Of a stretch of DNA of 17,869 nucleotides, positions 1 to 7,013 are shown one piece after another. Numbering within the stretch: the first letter of the stretch is position 1; the number at the start of each line of letters is the position of its first letter. The notes beneath the pieces are model-generated. The model searched no databases. It saw only the letters and a list, made by a program, of their open reading frames with translations, and was not told the DNA's origin. A program made the translations under genes and the position numbers. This stretch comes from an uncultured Gemella sp. (GTDB taxonomy: Bacteria; Bacillota; Bacilli; Staphylococcales; Gemellaceae): positions 1 to 17,869 of the forward strand of contig CAMYEU010000012.1 in NCBI GenBank assembly GCA_947254465.1, read 5' to 3'.

Positions 1-51
1 ATACGAGATCCTGAGATGTCTCGTGGGCTCGGAGATGTGTATAAGAGACAG
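1..51. other. Nextera i7-side adapter, not genomic
   Basis: Bases 1-9 match the end of the Illumina P7 oligo, 10-17 are an 8-nt index (CCTGAGAT), 18-32 are the Nextera read-2 linker, and 33-51 are the 19-bp Tn5 mosaic end (AGATGTGTATAAGAGACAG). These are known library sequences, so this is untrimmed adapter at the contig end. Genomic DNA begins at about 52. Confidence 0.98.
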
Positions 52-140
52 GAGATGGGCTAGCAGATGTAATAGTTGCAGCTTGTGATACTGTAAGACT
101 ATATAAAAAAACTCATGATTTAGTAGAAAAATTAAAATAA
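52..140 (+). CDS. 3' end of an unrecognised CDS
   Basis: An open frame runs from the adapter junction to a TAA at 138-140 and encodes about 28 residues: DGLADVIVAACDTVR, then a lysine-rich helical tail ending EKLK. It stops 16 bases before the DegV-family gene, whose GGAGG site lies in the gap, so the two may share a transcript. The remainder is missing because the library fragment ends here. I do not recognise the family from this piece. It is real coding sequence by its position and uninterrupted frame, but the function is unknown. Confidence 0.5.
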
Positions 141-156
141 ATACACTTGGAGGTAA

Positions 157-1002
157 ATGATGAAATGGAAGATTGTAGTTGATACTGCATGCGATTTTAG
201 AGAAATCCCTAATAAAGCAGAGAATGTTACTTATGAGAGAGTGCCATTTTCATTGCAGATAGAGGATAAGGCATATGTAGATACTTTAGATCTAGATATT
301 GATGAGATGATGAGAGAGATGTATGCTAGTTCAGAAGCAGCAAGATCAGCTTGCCCAAGTCCAGAGGCATATCTATCAGCATATAGAGGTGCAGAAAATG
401 TAATAGTTCTAACTTTAACTGGTGGAATGTCAGGAAGTTATAATAGTGCAGTAATTGGCGAAAAAATGTTAAAAGAAGAAAATGAGAATGTTAATATTCA
501 TATAGTAAATACACTTTCAGCAGGAGGGCAAAATGATTTATTTCTTCTTAAGATAAATGAACTAATTAAAGAAGGATTATCTTTCGATGAAGTAGTCTCA
601 AAAATGAATGAGTATCAAAAAAATACAAAACTTATTTTTTCTCTAGAAAAAGTAGACAATTTAGTGAAAAATGGACGTCTATCTAAGCTTGCTGCAGCCG
701 TTGTAGGATTATTAAATATGCGTATGGTAGGAGAGGCGAGTAATGAAGGAACTCTACACTTACTACATAAAGTTCGAGGTGAGAAAAAAGCTATTTCAAC
801 AGTAGTGGATGAGATGATTAAATCTGGATATAAAGGTGGAAGAGCTGTAATAACTCATAGAAATAATGAAAATATATGTAAAAAAATAGAAGAAAAATTA
901 AAAGAAAAATTTTCTGATATAGAATTTATAGCTGTACCTACTTCTGGAATTTGTAGTTTCTATGGAGAAGAGGGCGGAATACTTTTAGGATATGAAATAT
1001 AG
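157..1002 (+). CDS. DegV family fatty-acid-binding protein
   Basis: This is a 281-residue protein of the usual DegV/FakB length. Family members bind a fatty acid and present it to the kinase FakA for phosphorylation in the cytoplasm, feeding exogenous fatty acids into phospholipid synthesis. Visible family features are the N-terminal VDTACDF strand-loop (residues 8-14), the ligand loop LTGGMSGSYNSA near 87-98 (equivalent to the family's SSGLSGTYQSA), an NGRLSKL segment followed by a glycine-rich helix, and the C-terminal GILLGYEI. GGAGG at 149-153 lies only 3 bases before ATG 157 but 6 before the adjacent ATG 160, so translation may start at the second Met. A rho-independent terminator follows. 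Which fatty acid is bound cannot be told from the sequence. Confidence 0.9.
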   Translation: MMKWKIVVDTACDFREIPNKAENVTYERVPFSLQIEDKAYVDTLDLDIDEMMREMYASSEAARSACPSPEAYLSAYRGAENVIVLTLTGGMSGSYNSAVIGEKMLKEENENVNIHIVNTLSAGGQNDLFLLKINELIKEGLSFDEVVSKMNEYQKNTKLIFSLEKVDNLVKNGRLSKLAAAVVGLLNMRMVGEASNEGTLHLLHKVRGEKKAISTVVDEMIKSGYKGGRAVITHRNNENICKKIEEKLKEKFSDIEFIAVPTSGICSFYGEEGGILLGYEI

Positions 1003-1026
1003 AATGTCTATTCAAATAAAATAATA

Positions 1027-1072
1027 AAAAAGGAAAAGTGATTACTCTTTGTAAAACACTTCTCCTTTTTTT
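1027..1072. terminator. Bidirectional intrinsic terminator
   Basis: AAAAGGAAAAGTG pairs with CACTTCTCCTTTT with one mismatch, flanked by A-runs on the left and T-runs on the right. It sits between the convergent degV-like gene and the minus-strand membrane protein gene, so it can serve both. Confidence 0.85.
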
Positions 1073-1083
1073 ATTGAATTTAA

Positions 1084-1443
1084 CTAACTCTGTTTAGCTC
1101 TTTTTTTACTTCTGCGCAGCTTCCCGATTAAAAATCCAGTCCCTTGACCACAAAGGCTGAAGAATATATATCCTAAACCGTATATAAGAATATCAAAGTT
1201 TAAAATAATTAAACAAGATATAATGTAAAAAATTCCTATAATAAATGAAAAAATATAGCTAAAGTCTTCTTTATTATATGCATATAGAAATGATATTAGA
1301 AAACTAATAACAGGATATAGGATAATTAGTAGTAATATTATCATACCTGATCTATTCGATATAAAATAAGAACACAGAGGGAGTATTATAAATAAAAAGA
1401 AAGAAAAAATTAAGTAGGGTACTTTTTCTAAAAATTTCTTCAT
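1084..1443 (-). CDS. Small integral membrane protein, unknown function
   Basis: A 119-residue, very hydrophobic protein with about four predicted membrane segments (roughly residues 8-27, 33-55, 62-82 and 84-106) and a basic C-terminal tail (KLRRSKKRAKQS), which would be cytosolic by the positive-inside rule. The start is supported by AGGAGG on the minus strand 7 bases upstream (complement of 1451-1456). Minus-strand promoter candidates just upstream include a TTGTTT-17-TAGAAT pair, and a TATAAT lies nearer the gene. It is monocistronic and convergent with the DegV-family gene. I do not recognise a named family. Membrane location is inferred from composition. Confidence 0.7.
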   Translation of the reverse strand: MKKFLEKVPYLIFSFFLFIILPLCSYFISNRSGMIILLLIILYPVISFLISFLYAYNKEDFSYIFSFIIGIFYIISCLIILNFDILIYGLGYIFFSLCGQGTGFLIGKLRRSKKRAKQS

Positions 1444-1528
1444 TAATCTGCCTCCTAATTATAGTGTTATTCTATCATATATTGAATTAAAAAACAATAA
1501 ACAAATATATTCAATAAAACCTACAAAT

Positions 1529-1557
1529 TTGAAACCGTTTTTTAAATGTGATATGAT
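1529..1557 (+). promoter_or_regulatory. SigA promoter of the transaldolase gene
   Basis: TTGAAA (1529-1534), a 17-base spacer and TATGAT (1552-1557) lie about 35 bases before the transaldolase start. The stretch TTTGAAACCGTTTTTT overlapping the -35 box loosely resembles a CcpA cre site, but several consensus positions do not fit. Confidence 0.75.
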
Positions 1558-1592
1558 ATATTATATTAACAAATGAGAGGGGAACAATAATA

Positions 1593-2246
1593 ATGAAATT
1601 TTTTATTGATACAGCCAATGTAGAAGATATTAGAAATGCTAATGAATTAGGGGTGGTGTGCGGAGTTACTACTAATCCATCTTTAATCGCTAAAGAAGGA
1701 CGTGATTTCAAAGAAGTGATTAAGGAGATTGCATCAATCGTAGATGGGCCAATAAGTGGAGAAGTAAAGGCAACTACTACTGACTGGAAAGACATGGTAG
1801 AAGAAGCTAGAGAAATAGCTAAAATTCATTCAAATATGGTAGTTAAAATTCCTATGACAGAAGATGGTCTAAAAGCGGTAAATGTGCTGAAAAAAGAGGG
1901 GATTAAAACAAATGTTACATTAATCTTCAGTCCAACTCAAGCTTTATTAGCTGCAAGAGCAGGAGCAACATATGTATCTCCATTTTTAGGTAGATTAGAC
2001 GATATTGCTCACAATGGACTATTATTAATCGAAGAAATAGTGGAAATTTTTGCGAATAATGATATTGATACACAAATTATCGCAGCGAGTGTGAGAAATC
2101 CAATTCACGTTACAGAATGTGCTAAACTAGGATGTGACATTGCTACTGTTCCATATAATGTAATTAAACAGATGGTTAAACATCCTTTAACTGATATCGG
2201 TATTGAAAAATTCAAACAAGATTATTATAAAGTATTTGGTGAGTAA
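1593..2246 (+). CDS. tal: Transaldolase, small TalC/FSA-type
   Basis: A 217-residue decameric-class transaldolase of the non-oxidative pentose phosphate pathway, expected to transfer dihydroxyacetone units between sugar phosphates in the cytosol. The N-terminus MKFFIDTANVEDIR and GVTTNPSLIAKEG (24-36) are family signatures. Lys85 in VVKIPMT is the Schiff-base lysine. At the position where E. coli fructose-6-phosphate aldolase has Gln59, this protein has Glu57 (SGEVKATT). From family knowledge a Glu here favours transaldolase over aldolase activity. Start ATG 1593 follows GAGAGGGG at about 1575-1582, and the promoter is at 1529-1557. It is a single-gene unit with full length and no damage. Confidence 0.95.
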   Translation: MKFFIDTANVEDIRNANELGVVCGVTTNPSLIAKEGRDFKEVIKEIASIVDGPISGEVKATTTDWKDMVEEAREIAKIHSNMVVKIPMTEDGLKAVNVLKKEGIKTNVTLIFSPTQALLAARAGATYVSPFLGRLDDIAHNGLLLIEEIVEIFANNDIDTQIIAASVRNPIHVTECAKLGCDIATVPYNVIKQMVKHPLTDIGIEKFKQDYYKVFGE

Positions 2247-2333
2247 TCAGTAGAGTACTTTTACGTCAAAAATATTTTTCTTTAAAAAAATTTAAAAATT
2301 TTGTATTTTATACTAGAAATATTTATAAAGTAA

Positions 2334-2342
2334 TGTTATAAT
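2334..2342 (+). promoter_or_regulatory. Extended -10 promoter of rpmG
   Basis: TGTTATAAT is a perfect extended -10 (TG at 2334-2335, TATAAT at 2337-2342). The -35 region (TAGAAA) is poor, which is usual for extended -10 promoters. It lies about 55 bases before rpmG. Confidence 0.65.
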
Positions 2343-2397
2343 ATATTTTGTTGTATGAAAAAGTTGTTAAGATTAAATTTTATAGGAGGTTATATTA

Positions 2398-2547
2398 ATG
2401 CGCGTAAATGTAACATTAGCTTGTACAGAATGTGGTGACAGAAACTACATTACTAAAAAGAACAAAAGAAATAATCCAGACCGTATTGAACTTAAAAAAT
2501 ACTGTCCAAGATTAAAAAAAGTGACTTTACACAGAGAAACGAAATAA
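2398..2547 (+). CDS. rpmG: 50S ribosomal protein L33
   Basis: The gene encodes 49 residues starting MRVNVTLACTECGDRNY and ending TLHRETK, the standard length and ends for bacterial L33 of the large ribosomal subunit. Cys9 and Cys12 form a CxxC knuckle and Cys36 sits in YCPR. The fourth zinc-ligand position is not Cys here (RLKK), as I recall for the Bacillus rpmGA type. AGGAGGT (2384-2390) lies 7 bases before ATG 2398. An extended -10 promoter lies upstream and a strong terminator immediately downstream, so it is monocistronic. Confidence 0.95.
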   Translation: MRVNVTLACTECGDRNYITKKNKRNNPDRIELKKYCPRLKKVTLHRETK

Positions 2548-2558
2548 TAAAGTTAGAG

Positions 2559-2591
2559 AAGCCTTAAAGTATCAACGTTTAAGGCTTTTTG
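2559..2591 (+). terminator. rpmG terminator
   Basis: AAGCCTTAAA (2559-2568) pairs perfectly with TTTAAGGCTT (2578-2587) around a 9-base loop, followed by a T-run. Confidence 0.9.
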
Positions 2592-2649
2592 TTTTGCCTT
2601 TTGAATGTCTTTTTTATTATGTGAAAACGAACTTGAATGTCATACTAAT

Positions 2650-2680
2650 AAAAAAACCGCCAGCAAATTAATACTGACGG
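2650..2680 (-). terminator. Minus-strand terminator of the pemK-like locus
   Basis: On the minus strand CCGTCAG and CTGGCGG pair (one T-G wobble) and are followed by TTTTTTT (complement of 2650-2656). It lies about 100 bases past the end of the decayed PemK-like gene, the only minus-strand gene that could use it. Confidence 0.65.
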
Positions 2681-2777
2681 TGAGAGCATTGAGCTCTAGT
2701 TATGATTTGCGATAGATACAATTAAGTACCTATGTTAGTAATTATATTTTATAATAAATTAGAGTAGAAGTCAAATT

Positions 2778-3530
2778 TTAGTTTTTAAAAAATAAGTTTT
2801 TAATACCATCTTCTATGATTTTTAGTGTATCATCTGTAACTCTTATTTTTGTTAGAGGATCTAAATTGTCTTTACTCTTAAAAATTTTATTTTTGTCTAT
2901 GGTAGTAATAGCGTCTATTTATATATATATTTCTTTATCGAAATCTTTAATGTATTTTTTACTCTATCTTTTGCATTTTCAACTATATTTCTTTCTAATA
3001 GGACTTTTTGATAAAAAATTTTTAATTGACGTAAATCTTCAGTAAATGGTTCTCCGTTTTTTTCCCTTTCTTCTAATTTATTTAAATCTGATTCAATTTT
3101 TTTCATATTGTTATCGTTTAATTTTATTTGTTCTTCAAGATAATCTAATGTCAGTGAAGCTAATCCCCTAGAAATACCTGCAGTTAATTTTATATTTTGT
3201 TTGCCTTCTTTAGAAGTTAAGGGAACAACAGTAATTGTATTCTCTCTTACTATCATTTTTGTTTAGTGTTATTGCATAATGGTATGATGAAAATTCAGAA
3301 CCATAATTTATACCGAAATCAACATATACTAAAGTACTTTGTGGGAAAACCGAGTTTCGTCTTCTTTTTCCTAGCACATCCCTTTCAAGTTGTGTAGTGT
3401 AATTTTCCATAATGAATCCTAATCTTTTAGTTTTAAAGTGATTTGGATTTTTATTTGTTATATTTTTTAGTTTATCTGTTGCCACTTCTAGTTGTTCGAT
3501 ATTTCTTCTTTCTAATTGTTCTTTATCCAT
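2778..3530 (-). pseudogene. Decayed PemK/MazF-family toxin gene
   Basis: Read on the minus strand, the start ATG at 3530 has AAGGGG upstream. The first frame encodes a helical N-terminus, then the PemK/MazF core VYVDFGINYGSEFSSYHYA and LNKNDSKRE. It then derails near 3240-3247, in a GAGAGA run, into a dead frame. One base of register later the expected continuation NTITVVPLTSKEGKQ resumes, followed by a coiled-coil region (LEEQIKLNDNNMKKIE and onward). A second frame change near 2938-2952 and an in-frame TAA at 2919-2921 precede the true C-terminus, ending IEDGIKNLFFKN before TAA 2778-2780. The intact protein would be about 250 residues. The MazF-like fold is known as an mRNA endoribonuclease. 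No antitoxin gene is adjacent. At least three lesions make a functional product unlikely. Confidence 0.8.
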
Positions 3531-3842
3531 AATAATTCCCCTTTATATAGTGATAAATAGAGTAAACATAATTTTAATAGCTTAGATGATTTATAATTTT
3601 GTTAGTATACTCTATATTTTTTTGTTTAATAGTATTTCCTAATAATTTTATGAACAGTTTTTTACTAGGTTGACTCAATTATATTATAGTCTATAAAAGG
3701 TATAAAATAAATTATAAACTTATATGAGTAACTGAAATTATACAATTTGTTAATTGACTTACTATATATTGAGTGATAGTATGTATGCGAAAAGAAAAAA
3801 TAATTAATGTTGATTTTTATATCGATTAAGGGGATGTATTTT
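3531..3842. other. Intergenic region with two rightward promoter candidates
   Basis: No gene is supported here. On the plus strand TTGACT (3670-3675)-16-TATAAA (3692-3697) and TTGACT (3754-3759)-17-TAGTAT (3777-3782) are good SigA-like promoters that read into the small genes at 3843 and 4038. The leftmost part must contain the minus-strand promoter of the PemK relic, but I cannot pick a convincing one. Confidence 0.5.
3754..3782 (+). promoter_or_regulatory. Promoter candidate for the 3843/4038 genes
   Basis: TTGACT, a 17-base spacer and TAGTAT match SigA spacing. A second candidate (TTGACT-16-TATAAA) lies at 3670-3697, so expression may come from tandem promoters. Confidence 0.6.
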
Positions 3843-3965
3843 ATGAGTGATATGAAAATTAATAAAATGAATAAACAAAGAGAAGCGTCTATATTAATGC
3901 AAAATACATTATCAATATTATTAAACATAAGTATCGGCATAAGCGAGAGAAGGAGACTCCGGTGA
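3843..3965 (+). CDS. Possible 40-residue small protein
   Basis: ATG 3843 follows AAGGGGATG with about 8 bases of spacing and opens a 40-codon frame ending TGA 3963-3965. The peptide starts MSDMKINKMNKQREAS, has a hydrophobic middle (TLSILLNISIGI) and a strongly basic end (SERRRLR). It lies under a good promoter and 72 bases before the next gene. It could be a membrane-active peptide, a leader, or chance. I recognise no family and cannot exclude a non-coding reading. Confidence 0.35.
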   Translation: MSDMKINKMNKQREASILMQNTLSILLNISIGISERRRLR

Positions 3966-4037
3966 CTAAGTATATTTGATAAGTATATGAAATAACGTAA
4001 AAGAATTTAAGGTTATAGAAAATATGGAGGTAAAAAA

Positions 4038-4337
4038 ATGAATAAAGAGAAAATAGTTGAAGAAATAGAATATATCCAACAAAAATTGATAAGTTTACAA
4101 CTTACAATGGAATTATTAGCAATGCACACAGATGTAATTAATGTATTAACTTTAGATGAACTAAGAAGTCTAGATATTCCAACAGACATATTAATTAAAT
4201 ATTGGGACAAAGCAAGAGATGGTCATAATTTGTATATGATGACTGACGCTATTGCTAAACAAACATCAGATGATTTATCGAAGATATGTTATGAGGGATT
4301 TGATGAATTGAAAACTATGATAAATAATATTGCATAG
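4038..4337 (+). CDS. Small helical protein, unknown function
   Basis: A 99-residue protein with GGAGG 7 bases before ATG 4038. It is predicted nearly all helical: an amphipathic stretch KEKIVEEIEYIQQKLISLQ, a second helix around LTLDELRSL, and an acidic C-terminal helix. It has no signal peptide, membrane segment or catalytic motif that I can see. It is probably cytosolic and could be cotranscribed with the 40-residue frame upstream. A perfect 12-bp terminator follows. I do not recognise the family. Regulators or immunity proteins of small toxins often look like this, but nothing here proves such a role. Confidence 0.6.
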   Translation: MNKEKIVEEIEYIQQKLISLQLTMELLAMHTDVINVLTLDELRSLDIPTDILIKYWDKARDGHNLYMMTDAIAKQTSDDLSKICYEGFDELKTMINNIA

Positions 4338-4392
4338 TCTATAGAAAGAACAAATAATATTTTTTAACTTAATTATTCACAAAATTTATTAT

Positions 4393-4440
4393 AAAAGGTT
4401 TGATATAAATAATATTTTATTACACATCAAACCTTTTTAT
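4393..4440. terminator. Bidirectional intrinsic terminator
   Basis: AAAAGGTTTGAT (4393-4404) pairs perfectly with ATCAAACCTTTT (4426-4437). The stem ends in A/T runs and sits between the convergent 4038 gene and the minus-strand lipoprotein gene. Confidence 0.9.
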
Positions 4441-4444
4441 TATA

Positions 4445-4975
4445 TTATTTAGTTACTGGAACTTCAAAATTGGCTGTTTCCATTGTTTTAGCATCTTGAG
4501 TAAATTGGCTAAAAGAAATTTTAATTTTGTCACTTTCCGTGCTTAAACCGTATCCCATAGTAGATTCTGAAATTGCACCAACTGGAGTGGGTTCTGGATA
4601 TTTTGAAGAATTAACTGGATAAATTCTAGCTTCCTTTTCTGCTCCATCAACAACTGTTCTAGGTACTAAAAATAGATCTTGATATTCATTTTTAAATCCT
4701 AAATTTTCATAAGTATACTTTATGATAACTACTTGCGCTATATTTTCTTTAATATGTTTAGTTCTATCTTGAGTAGTTTTAACCTCTGTTATTTTTAGTT
4801 TCCATTGGCCATCTACAATCCATTCTTCATTAAGACCGTATACTTTATCTTTCGAGTTTTCAGTTTCTGTTGTAGCAGTTTTATTTTGTCTTACTGATTC
4901 GCTTTTTATTAAAGAACACCCACTTAGGACTACTGAAGCAGATAGTAGACCTATAAATAGTAATTTAGTTTTCAT
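4445..4975 (-). CDS. Lipoprotein with a C-terminal Ig-like (DUF4352/DUF5067-like) domain
   Basis: A 176-residue lipoprotein. The signal peptide MKTKLLFIGLLSASVVLSGC carries a lipobox LSGC with Cys20 as the lipidated residue, so the mature protein should be anchored on the outer face of the membrane. A polar linker (about 25-45) precedes a beta-rich domain that begins YGLNEEWIVDGQWKLKITEV and contains VVIIKYTYENLG, a pattern of the DUF4352/DUF5067 Ig-like domains found in Firmicutes lipoproteins. GGAGA on the minus strand (complement of about 4985-4989) precedes the start. It is monocistronic. Ligand and role are unknown, and the family assignment rests on pattern only. Confidence 0.8.
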   Translation of the reverse strand: MKTKLLFIGLLSASVVLSGCSLIKSESVRQNKTATTETENSKDKVYGLNEEWIVDGQWKLKITEVKTTQDRTKHIKENIAQVVIIKYTYENLGFKNEYQDLFLVPRTVVDGAEKEARIYPVNSSKYPEPTPVGAISESTMGYGLSTESDKIKISFSQFTQDAKTMETANFEVPVTK

Positions 4976-5290
4976 ATTTTTCTTCTCCTAATCTATAAAT
5001 GTGTAATTCTTAGCGAATAACTTATATGTATACAAAAAATTATATATTATATGATATTACTAGTCAATACAAAGAGAATTCGTTTTCTTTATATTAACAA
5101 AATTAGAATAAAATTTATAGATTTTTATAAAATACCTTTACAAATGCAAGGGAAAATATTATACTATATATTATCCAATAAAAATAATGTTATTTTTTCT
5201 ACAGATATTTCTTGTTTTTCAAAAGAATTCTTTAGTAAAGCTAACAAAATTAAAAATTTCAAAAAAAATAAAAAAAATTAAAAAAAGTTG
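4976..5290. other. AT-rich intergenic region, no gene supported
   Basis: A 76-codon frame exists at 5051-5281 (plus), but it has no ribosome binding site, starts in an AT-rich tract and ends in a lysine/asparagine homopolymer-like run, so I treat it as chance. The region should hold the minus-strand promoter of the lipoprotein gene. The tRNA promoter begins at its right edge. Confidence 0.5.
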
Positions 5291-5319
5291 TTGACAAACA
5301 ATAATATCTATTATATAAT
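5291..5319 (+). promoter_or_regulatory. Consensus promoter of the tRNA operon
   Basis: TTGACA (5291-5296), exactly 17 bases and TATAAT (5314-5319) form a perfect SigA consensus, 29 bases before the tRNA-Gly. This is the strength expected for stable RNA. Confidence 0.92.
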
Positions 5320-5348
5320 TAATACATAAGTTAATAACAAATATTCAC

Positions 5349-5422
5349 GCGGGTGTAGTTTAGTGGTAAAACCTCAGTCTTCCAAACTGATGTTGTGAGT
5401 TCGATTCTCATCACCCGCTCCA
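5349..5422 (+). tRNA. tRNA-Gly (anticodon TCC)
   Basis: A 74-nt cloverleaf: acceptor GCGGGTG pairs with the 3' CACCCGC, the anticodon loop CTTCCAA gives anticodon TCC, and the T-loop is GTTCGATTC. The CCA end is encoded in the genome. It is first in a two-gene tRNA operon. Confidence 0.95.
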
Positions 5423-5442
5423 TTTTTTTATTTAGAGATTTT

Positions 5443-5516
5443 TCCACAGTAGCTCAGTTGGTAGTAGCATCTGACTGTTAATCAGAGGGTCGCAGGTTCG
5501 AGTCCTGCCTGTGGAG
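5443..5516 (+). tRNA. tRNA-Asn (anticodon GTT)
   Basis: Acceptor TCCACAG pairs with CTGTGGA, the anticodon loop CTGTTAA inside TCTGA/TCAGA gives GTT, the T-loop is GTTCGAGTC, and the discriminator base is G. Unlike the tRNA-Gly 20 bases upstream, no CCA is encoded, so it depends on CCA-adding enzyme. A terminator follows at once. Confidence 0.95.
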
Positions 5517-5521
5517 TAAAG

Positions 5522-5552
5522 TACGGCTGTGTATGCAGCCGTATATTTTTTT
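5522..5552 (+). terminator. tRNA operon terminator
   Basis: TACGGCTG (5522-5529) pairs perfectly with CAGCCGTA (5536-5543) around a 6-base loop, followed by a run of T. Confidence 0.92.
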
Positions 5553-5593
5553 GTTTAAAATCTCGCTAAATATTATTATCATAGAAAAAATTA

Positions 5594-5602
5594 TGTTATA
5601 AT
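5594..5602 (+). promoter_or_regulatory. Extended -10 promoter of obgE
   Basis: TGTTATAAT (TATAAT at 5597-5602), the same extended -10 word as before rpmG, with no good -35. It lies about 95 bases before obgE, after the tRNA terminator. Confidence 0.6.
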
Positions 5603-5696
5603 AATTCATGGTATATGAACTTTTATCGAGTTGAATTTTATATAGATTAAAAGTTGAAGTTTAAGAAAAATAAAGAGAATTTTATAGGAGATTTTT

Positions 5697-7001
5697 ATGT
5701 TTTTAGATGAGGTAAAAATATTCGTCCGATCAGGTGATGGTGGGAATGGATTAGTAGCATTTAGAAGAGAGAAGTATGTTCCAAAAGGTGGACCAGCTGG
5801 AGGAGACGGTGGACGTGGAGCCAATGTCGTATTCATAGTTGATGAAGGATTAAGAACTTTCATGGATTACCGTTATCAGAAGAAATTCGTAGCACCTAAT
5901 GGTGAAAACGGGATGAGTAAAGGTATGCACGGTAGAAAATCTAAAGATTTATACTTAAAAGTGCCGCCAGGAACAGTGATTCGTGATACTGATACTGGAG
6001 AAGTATTAGCAGATTTAGTAGAACATGAGCAAGAAGTAGTAGTAGCTCGTGGAGGACGTGGAGGACGTGGAAACTGTCGTTTCGCAACACCTTCAAATCC
6101 AGCGCCAGAAATCGCTGAAAATGGTGAACCAGGAGAAGAAAGAAATCTTACATTAGAATTAAAACTTATGGCTGATGTAGGTCTTGTTGGATTCCCATCT
6201 GTAGGTAAATCAACGTTATTATCAATAACATCAAAAGCAAAACCAAAAATTGCTGATTATCACTTTACAACATTAGCACCAAATCTTGGAGTAGTAGAAA
6301 CAAAAGACCACAGAAGTTTTGTTATGGCTGACCTTCCAGGATTAATCGAAGGGGCTAGCCAAGGTGTAGGTCTTGGACATCAGTTCTTACGTCACATTGA
6401 AAGAACAAAAGTTATTGTTCACGTAGTAGATATGTCAGCAACTGATGGTCGTGATCCATATGAAGATTATAAAATTATAAATCAAGAGTTAGCAGAGTAC
6501 AACATGAGACTTTTAGAAAGACCTCAAGTAGTAGTAGCTAATAAGATGGATATTCCAGTGGCTAGTGACAATCTTAAAGAGTTTAAAAAACACTTAGAAA
6601 ACGATGGTGAAGAAGTAGATATCGTTGAAATTTCTGCATTCACACGTAGTAATATCGATAACTTACTTTATAAAATAAGTGACATACTAGATAACACAGA
6701 TCCAAATATGTTATATGAACTTGATACTGAAGAAGAAAGTATGGAAAACAGAGTTCTTTATAAACATAAACCTAAGGATGAAACATTCAAGATTACTCGA
6801 GATGATACAGGAGCTTATGTAGTAAGTGGACCTGGTATCGAACGTGCATTCTTAATGACTGATTTCAATCGTGATGCTTCTGTTAGACGTTTTGCTCAAC
6901 AAATGCGTTCTATGGGTGTAGACGATGCTTTACGTGATAGAGGATGTAAAAACGGTGATACCGTTAAAATTCTTAAAGGTGAGTTTGAATTCGTAGAGTA
7001 G
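5697..7001 (+). CDS. obgE: Obg family GTPase
   Basis: A 434-residue essential GTPase that associates with the 50S subunit and links ribosome assembly to growth and stress state. The glycine-rich Obg fold spans about 1-158 (KGGPAGGDGGRG near 30-41, ARGGRGGRGN near 118-126). The G domain carries the P-loop GFPSVGKS (165-172), switch residues FTT (190-192), DLPG (212-215), NKMD (282-285) and SAF (313-315). The C-terminal OCT domain occupies about 345-430. Start ATG 5697 follows TAGGAG with about 9 bases of spacing. The stop codon overlaps the ribosome binding site of the downstream ACT gene. Full length with all GTPase motifs intact. Confidence 0.97.
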   Translation: MFLDEVKIFVRSGDGGNGLVAFRREKYVPKGGPAGGDGGRGANVVFIVDEGLRTFMDYRYQKKFVAPNGENGMSKGMHGRKSKDLYLKVPPGTVIRDTDTGEVLADLVEHEQEVVVARGGRGGRGNCRFATPSNPAPEIAENGEPGEERNLTLELKLMADVGLVGFPSVGKSTLLSITSKAKPKIADYHFTTLAPNLGVVETKDHRSFVMADLPGLIEGASQGVGLGHQFLRHIERTKVIVHVVDMSATDGRDPYEDYKIINQELAEYNMRLLERPQVVVANKMDIPVASDNLKEFKKHLENDGEEVDIVEISAFTRSNIDNLLYKISDILDNTDPNMLYELDTEEESMENRVLYKHKPKDETFKITRDDTGAYVVSGPGIERAFLMTDFNRDASVRRFAQQMRSMGVDDALRDRGCKNGDTVKILKGEFEFVE

Positions 7002-7013
7002 GAGATAACCACT

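Noticed and set aside
2815..3045. Hydrophobic plus-strand frame opposite the PemK relic
   Set aside because: It is the complement of the coiled-coil coding region and has no ribosome binding site.
3665..3940. Minus-strand frame of 91 codons
   Set aside because: Low-complexity Ile/Tyr/Ser composition, no ribosome binding site, and it overlaps two good plus-strand promoters.
5051..5281. 76-codon plus-strand frame
   Set aside because: No ribosome binding site, extreme AT content, ends in a Lys/Asn run and has no protein-like pattern.
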